Part shown: positions 59,255-64,000 of the stretch, in pieces
Layout of the letters: the number at the start of each line of letters is the position of its first letter
Position numbering within the stretch: position 1 is the stretch's first letter
Source of the DNA: Clostridiales bacterium
GTDB lineage: Bacteria > Bacillota > Clostridia > Christensenellales > Borkfalkiaceae
NCBI GenBank assembly: GCA_015069425.1
Contig: SVIP01000001.1
Location: 248,001-312,000 of the forward strand
DNA: 64,000 nucleotides
Direction of reading: 5' to 3'
Made by a program: the position numbers and the translations under genes
The notes under the pieces: generated by a model
The model's database searches: none
The model's input: only the letters and a program-made list of their open reading frames with translations
What the model was told of the DNA's origin: nothing

Positions 59255-59313
59255 CTCTATTATACAGATTTTAACCTTTATGTCAAGCATTTTTACTTGT
59301 CGGAATGATTTTT

Positions 59314-62300
59314 TTAATTTTCTTTACAATTCCAATGCACGGTTGCATAGCAGTTAATGTTCCAACTTTCACTCCAACCACTGGGCTGAGATTGTGCCTC
59401 ACAATAAATATCAGTTAAATCATTACAATATTCAAATGCGTAAATATCAACAGAAGTTACGCTAGCGGGGATTTTTATACTCTTTAAAGATTCACACATA
59501 CAGAACGCACCTTCGCCTAGAGTCGTAACTTTTGCATTTTTAGCAAAAGTTACATTTTGCAAATTAGCACAATAATAAAACGCATACATTTCTATGCTTG
59601 TAACACTAGCAGGAATTTCTACACTTTCCAAACAATTAGCCTTATAGAATGCAAATTGCTTAATCTTTGTTGCTGTTGTTAATTTCAAATCTTTTACAAG
59701 TACATTATTAATATATAAGTTTTTTGCAATGTATAAAGGATTAGAACTATAATTATAAAAATCAATTTCTACCCATTGGTCTATAGTCCCCAAATAATTT
59801 ACTTTATTAAGTGAATAACACAAATCAAACGCGTAACCATCAATAAACTTCAATCCAGCAGGAAGTTCTATTGCCGTTAAGTTCTCACACCCAGCAAACG
59901 CAGCAAAGCCAATTCTTTGCAAGTTACTATTTTTAGCAAAAGTAACACTCTGCAAAGCTGTTTCTTGCGCATAATTCGAAAAAGCATTAGTACATATAGT
60001 AATTACACTCGCAGGAATTTCAAGATTAAGCAAATTATTACAATCAGAAAAAGTATTTTCTCCTATAAGTTTTGTTCCCTCTTGAATTTTATAACTAGAT
60101 AAACTTGTATCTAGTACGTCACATAAAAGATAATAAGGGTTATCGTTTGCTTTCATATACTTTAAATTATCAATTTCAGTGTAAGTCAATGCATCGCAGT
60201 TATTAAATGCACTCAACTCCAATTCAATCAACTTACTATTTTCACCAAAACTTATATTCTGTAAATTAGCACAACGACTAAAAGCACCACGACATATTGA
60301 AACAACACTCGCAGGAATTTCAATGTTGACTAAACTTTCACAGTAATAAAACGCATATTCATCTATTTTTTCTAACTTACTATTTTCTTCAAAAGTAACT
60401 TTTTGTAAATTCTTACAGAGTTGGAAAGCACCAAAATTTATATTCGTAACACTTGCAGGAATTATTATCTCCCTTATACTCGTCTCACAAAATGCATCGT
60501 CGTCAATTATTTTTACAGGCAAGTTTTGATAAGTTGGAGCGATATTAATTTTTGTCCAACTGCCGTTATAATCAACAACTATTGCGTAAGTACCGTCGCT
60601 AGAAATCTCGTACTCTATACCACTCGTTGAAGAAACGGCTTTTCCACAAACACAAAAACCCGATCCGTCTGACGAATGCTCTTTATACTCGCCTTTTACG
60701 TTACAACCGCAAGTAGTTTCTTTGTAGTGGTGGGTATCTGTAACAATCCAACCATCTTTATATGTATGTTCGCCAAAATTACCGTACTCTTTTCCGCACA
60801 CGCCACACTCTGCTCTCTTACTACACGTTGCACTTCCGCCCGAATGTGGTTTAATCTCTATTTTGTCCCCACACTTACATTCCCACCAATGATTTTCCCC
60901 GTCATAGTTAAGTTTACTGTGGTCGTGTTCGTCTTTTTGGATTATAACACTATCTTTATCAGTTATTTCAATTGTTGCACTATTATCGGTAAACCATTTA
61001 CCACAAGTACAAACGTAGTATTCTATATTACCCTCTTTTTCACAACTTTGCTCTGCAAAGTCTACTTTTGTTAAATGTAAATCATGCACGTGTCCTAACG
61101 CAGGAGCCATAACTATACCGCAAGTAGAACAAACTTGATCTGTATTTTCCGTCGCTTCCGCACCCGCATTGTGTGTTGCTAAATTTTTCTTTTCACCACA
61201 CTCACACTCATACCAATGCTCTGTTTCATTATGTTTCAACGTGCCAAAATCGTGGAACTTTATCGGTTCGCCCAATTTGATTACTATTGCAGGAACAATA
61301 CCACCTACGTTTTTATCAAAATTAAAAGAATCAACCTTGCCGTCACTATAAACACGGTATTGATGATTATTATAAACATAGTGAGGTGACCTTAACCACC
61401 AATAACCATTGCCGAATTTGAGATCTAAATTTATCCATGCACCCGTCGCTCTTGAATAGTCAGTAGTAGTTTTCTCTCTTGCCTCGTCAAACATATACTC
61501 AGAATCAAATCCGTAACTTGTATTAGAAATGTCCTTTCTGCTTAATAAGAAAACCTTATCTTGCGTGTTTGCGCATACATATGGATTTTCTTCCCAACCA
61601 GTACTCTCCACACTATTATCAATGGTAGTCGTCAATATAATTTTTTGTGCCAAATCACTAAAGGCAGTATTATAAAACTCATCATTAAGCCATTGACGAA
61701 TTGTGCTTTCTTTATAGTTATTTGAATTATCGTCGTATTGTCCGTTTGCTATTATGCTTTCGCAAAGCAATAATGCAGTGCCGTTTTGTTGACTTAAAAT
61801 TCTCCACTTTATTGGTTCAACCTTAAAATAATATACAGCATTATCTTCAATTTTTGAACCATTACTAAATTTATTATGTGTACTCATAAATGGTGTCGCC
61901 ACCACTTTAGCATACTCTTCTCCGTCACTACCAGTATAGTAACCGTTTGAGTTTTTATTTAAAGAAACAATTACATTGTCTTTTTTTAGGCTTTGGGGAT
62001 ATTTCCCAAAGTAAATGTAATTACCCTCTCTACCATAAAGGTGAACTTCTCTTTCATTACACCATTTACAATAACCATTGACATATACACATGAGGCTAG
62101 CGTTCCGTAAGCCTCGTTACAAACTTGGCACAACGCCTTACTTTTACAAGTCGCTTTTCCGCCTTTATGCCCTTCTAAACCATCGACCTCACCGCACTCA
62201 CACTCAGTCCAATGCTGTATTTCGTTATACTTTATTTGTTCAAATTTATGCTTATCTTTTTCAACAATTATACTATTCTCATCGGTTATTTCCGTTGTAG

Positions 62301-63126
62301 CACTACTATCTAAGAACCATTTTCCGCAAGAACAAACATAATACTCAATACGTCCCTCTTCAGTGCAAGATTGGGGCTTAGCATCTTGTTTGATTAAATT
62401 TTCACTATGCACGTGTCCTAACGCAGGAGTTATAATAATACCACACTCTGTGCAAGTTTGCTCAGTTGTTTCCGTTGCCTCGTCTCCTGGAATATGAAGA
62501 GCTATTCTTTCTTTTTCACCACAATCACACTCATACCAGTGTTCGGTCTGATTAAATTTAAGTTGATTAAATTTATGTTCGTGTGGTTTAACTATGTGTT
62601 TTGTCATACCACAATCAAAACACATTTCAGTATCTTCAGAAACAGACGTCCATTGGTGCGGAGCAACACCTTTTTTGTTACCACAAGAACACTCCATCCA
62701 ATGGCTTTCGGCATTGTACTTTAGTTCATTATAGTTACAAACGTGTTCTTCTTTTAATTTTTCATAACCACATTCACACACGCCATTTATAAAAATATGT
62801 TCGCTTTCCGTACTCTTATCGCCACATATACATTCTTTCCAGTGAACTTCTTCTCTACTATTCCAGTTTGTATATTGGTGTTCTTTTAAGTCGCCGAATA
62901 AAAAGGTTTCATCTCCCTTTTCTCCGCATTCACACGAATAATAATATTTTGCTTGTTCCGTACATGTCGCATCACTTTCCTTAAACGCTTCTTTAACTAC
63001 TTGCTTGTTGAATTCATGATTGTGCATTGGTTTTTGATTTTCCCCACCATTACACGCCGTAAAAAATGATAGCACTGAACACAGTGCTATACAAAAAATC
63101 AAGAACTTTACAAATACCTTTTTCAT
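59314..63126 (-). CDS. Large surface lipoprotein: CxCG/His repeat modules, DUF6273-like domain, BspA-like LRR_5 repeats
   Basis: 1270 aa; lipobox LSFFTAC; modules with HWYECDCGEK/HWYECECGEK; DUF6273-like YIYFGKYPQ...WWLRSP...; LRR repeats (EIPASVTSIEMYAFYYCANLQNVTFAKNAKV). Confidence 0.88.
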   Translation of the reverse strand: MKKVFVKFLIFCIALCSVLSFFTACNGGENQKPMHNHEFNKQVVKEAFKESDATCTEQAKYYYSCECGEKGDETFLFGDLKEHQYTNWNSREEVHWKECICGDKSTESEHIFINGVCECGYEKLKEEHVCNYNELKYNAESHWMECSCGNKKGVAPHQWTSVSEDTEMCFDCGMTKHIVKPHEHKFNQLKFNQTEHWYECDCGEKERIALHIPGDEATETTEQTCTECGIIITPALGHVHSENLIKQDAKPQSCTEEGRIEYYVCSCGKWFLDSSATTEITDENSIIVEKDKHKFEQIKYNEIQHWTECECGEVDGLEGHKGGKATCKSKALCQVCNEAYGTLASCVYVNGYCKWCNEREVHLYGREGNYIYFGKYPQSLKKDNVIVSLNKNSNGYYTGSDGEEYAKVVATPFMSTHNKFSNGSKIEDNAVYYFKVEPIKWRILSQQNGTALLLCESIIANGQYDDNSNNYKESTIRQWLNDEFYNTAFSDLAQKIILTTTIDNSVESTGWEENPYVCANTQDKVFLLSRKDISNTSYGFDSEYMFDEAREKTTTDYSRATGAWINLDLKFGNGYWWLRSPHYVYNNHQYRVYSDGKVDSFNFDKNVGGIVPAIVIKLGEPIKFHDFGTLKHNETEHWYECECGEKKNLATHNAGAEATENTDQVCSTCGIVMAPALGHVHDLHLTKVDFAEQSCEKEGNIEYYVCTCGKWFTDNSATIEITDKDSVIIQKDEHDHSKLNYDGENHWWECKCGDKIEIKPHSGGSATCSKRAECGVCGKEYGNFGEHTYKDGWIVTDTHHYKETTCGCNVKGEYKEHSSDGSGFCVCGKAVSSTSGIEYEISSDGTYAIVVDYNGSWTKINIAPTYQNLPVKIIDDDAFCETSIREIIIPASVTNINFGAFQLCKNLQKVTFEENSKLEKIDEYAFYYCESLVNIEIPASVVSICRGAFSRCANLQNISFGENSKLIELELSAFNNCDALTYTEIDNLKYMKANDNPYYLLCDVLDTSLSSYKIQEGTKLIGENTFSDCNNLLNLEIPASVITICTNAFSNYAQETALQSVTFAKNSNLQRIGFAAFAGCENLTAIELPAGLKFIDGYAFDLCYSLNKVNYLGTIDQWVEIDFYNYSSNPLYIAKNLYINNVLVKDLKLTTATKIKQFAFYKANCLESVEIPASVTSIEMYAFYYCANLQNVTFAKNAKVTTLGEGAFCMCESLKSIKIPASVTSVDIYAFEYCNDLTDIYCEAQSQPSGWSESWNINCYATVHWNCKEN
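60750..61245 (-). repeat. Copy 2 of ~160-aa Cys/His module inside the lipoprotein
   Basis: TEHWYECECGEKKNLATHNAGAEATENTDQVCSTCGIVMAPALGHVH...IEYYVCTCGKWFTDNSATIEITDKDSVII... parallels copy 1. Confidence 0.8.
62080..62560 (-). repeat. Copy 1 of ~160-aa Cys/His module inside the lipoprotein
   Basis: TEHWYECDCGEKERIALHIPGDEATETTEQTCTECGIIITPALGHVH...IEYYVCSCGKWFLDSSATTEITDENSIIV... Confidence 0.8.
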
Positions 63127-63171
63127 AATTTACTTACCCCTTATCATATGCATAATATAAAACAATTTATA

Positions 63172-64000
63172 TTAGAACATACCCTCAATAAATTCTTTTG
63201 CATCAAAATCTTCTATATCGTCAATCTTCTCACCCGTTCCCACAAACGCAACTGGGACTTCTAATTCGTATGAAAGAGAAATTATAAATCCTCCTTTAGC
63301 CGTACCATCAAGTTTAGTTAAAATTATGCCATCTATACCAACCGCCTCGTTAAATACTTCCACTTGATTGTAAGCATTTTGACCAGTTGTAGCGTCTAGC
63401 GCAATAAGTTTATAGTAGTTTGCCTCAGGATATTCACGCTTAACAACCCTATCCATCTTTTTAAGTTCTTCCATAAGATTGGCTTTAACGTGTAATCTTC
63501 CAGCGGTATCAATTATTAAAACGTCGGTTTTTCTAGCCTTGCTAGACTCAATTGCATCAAATACGACAGCGGAAGCATCTGCCCCCTCAGAGTGCTTAAC
63601 AATTCTAACCTTAGCCCGCTCAGCCCATACGGAAAGTTGGTCTGATGCTGCCGCACGGAAAGTATCCGCCGCCGCAATAGTAACGCTTTTACCCTCTTTA
63701 ACTAACTTATTTGCAAGTTTACCTATAGTAGTAGTTTTACCAACACCATTTACACCAACCACCATAATAACAGCAGGGGTTTTAATAGAAAGTGCGTCCG
63801 CATAATTAATCGTGTCAAAAAGTTCGGTTTTTAAGAGTTCAACGACGTAATCTTTGTCTTTACATTTTTCCTTTATAGCAGTATCTCTTATTTCGTCCAC
63901 AATTTCCATAGTGGTTTTAACCGAAACGTCTGCAGAAATTAAAATATCTTCAAGTTCATCATAAAAATCATCACCGATTTTATCTTTTGAAAATAATTCG
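63172..64000 (-). CDS. ftsY: Signal recognition particle receptor FtsY (5' end beyond window)
   Basis: [56 protein letters not shown]; the frame continues upstream of the track's start ([36 protein letters not shown]) to the window edge. Confidence 0.96.
   Translation of the reverse strand, partial: ELFSKDKIGDDFYDELEDILISADVSVKTTMEIVDEIRDTAIKEKCKDKDYVVELLKTELFDTINYADALSIKTPAVIMVVGVNGVGKTTTIGKLANKLVKEGKSVTIAAADTFRAAASDQLSVWAERAKVRIVKHSEGADASAVVFDAIESSKARKTDVLIIDTAGRLHVKANLMEELKKMDRVVKREYPEANYYKLIALDATTGQNAYNQVEVFNEAVGIDGIILTKLDGTAKGGFIISLSYELEVPVAFVGTGEKIDDIEDFDAKEFIEGMF

Noticed and set aside
59330-60500. Repetitive DNA considered as a CRISPR-like or tandem repeat array
   Set aside because: The repeats encode LRR_5 units in one long frame and are diverged; no uniform direct repeats with unique spacers.
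59917-62792. Multiple plus-strand ORFs opposite the 1270-aa lipoprotein
   Set aside because: Shadow ORFs created by the repeat composition of the minus-strand gene.
63150-63170. aatataaa-acaa-tttatatt inverted repeat between ftsY and the lipoprotein gene
   Set aside because: AT-only 8-bp stem without a T-run; too weak to call a terminator.

Overview
64-kb window of a low-GC chromosome, most likely an anaerobic gut-type Firmicutes/Clostridia-like bacterium (inferred from Rnf, rubrerythrin, T-box and gene order; no taxonomic search was run). Left third is accessory: a uronate/sugar catabolism locus flanked by AraC regulators (glycerate kinase, FGGY kinase, amidohydrolase, KduD-like SDR, KduI with a large N-terminal extension), decayed Gfo/Idh/MocA-like remnants around a PIG-L deacetylase, an ABC exporter, a T-box (apparent Trp/UGG specifier) upstream of an ECF-type S component and a TrpB2-like enzyme, a GH2 protein, and a poorly characterised envelope-protein cluster (16.3-20.5 kb). 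Middle: polysaccharide deacetylase, rubrerythrin/PerR oxidative-stress genes, nadE, galE/galT, then a complete NusG_II-Gx-rnfCDGEAB operon. Right third is mostly a housekeeping minus-strand block (tcdA, asnA, glyA, trxA, rseC-like, hisS, hslUV, trmFO, topA, dprA, comM, rplS, yraN, rnhB, rbgA, trmD, rimM, khpA, rpsP, ffh, ylxM, ftsY) with a 1270-aa BspA-like lipoprotein gene inserted between ylxM and ftsY. No rRNA, tRNA, CRISPR or intact mobile element was recognised. Strongest leads: KduI fusion with an internal SD/start, Trp T-box operon for a TrpB without TrpA, the surface lipoprotein inside the SRP operon, and the 16.3-20.5 kb cluster with SD-sequestering leader, LexA-like box and a possible leaderless mRNA. 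Nothing here is proven to be a new system.
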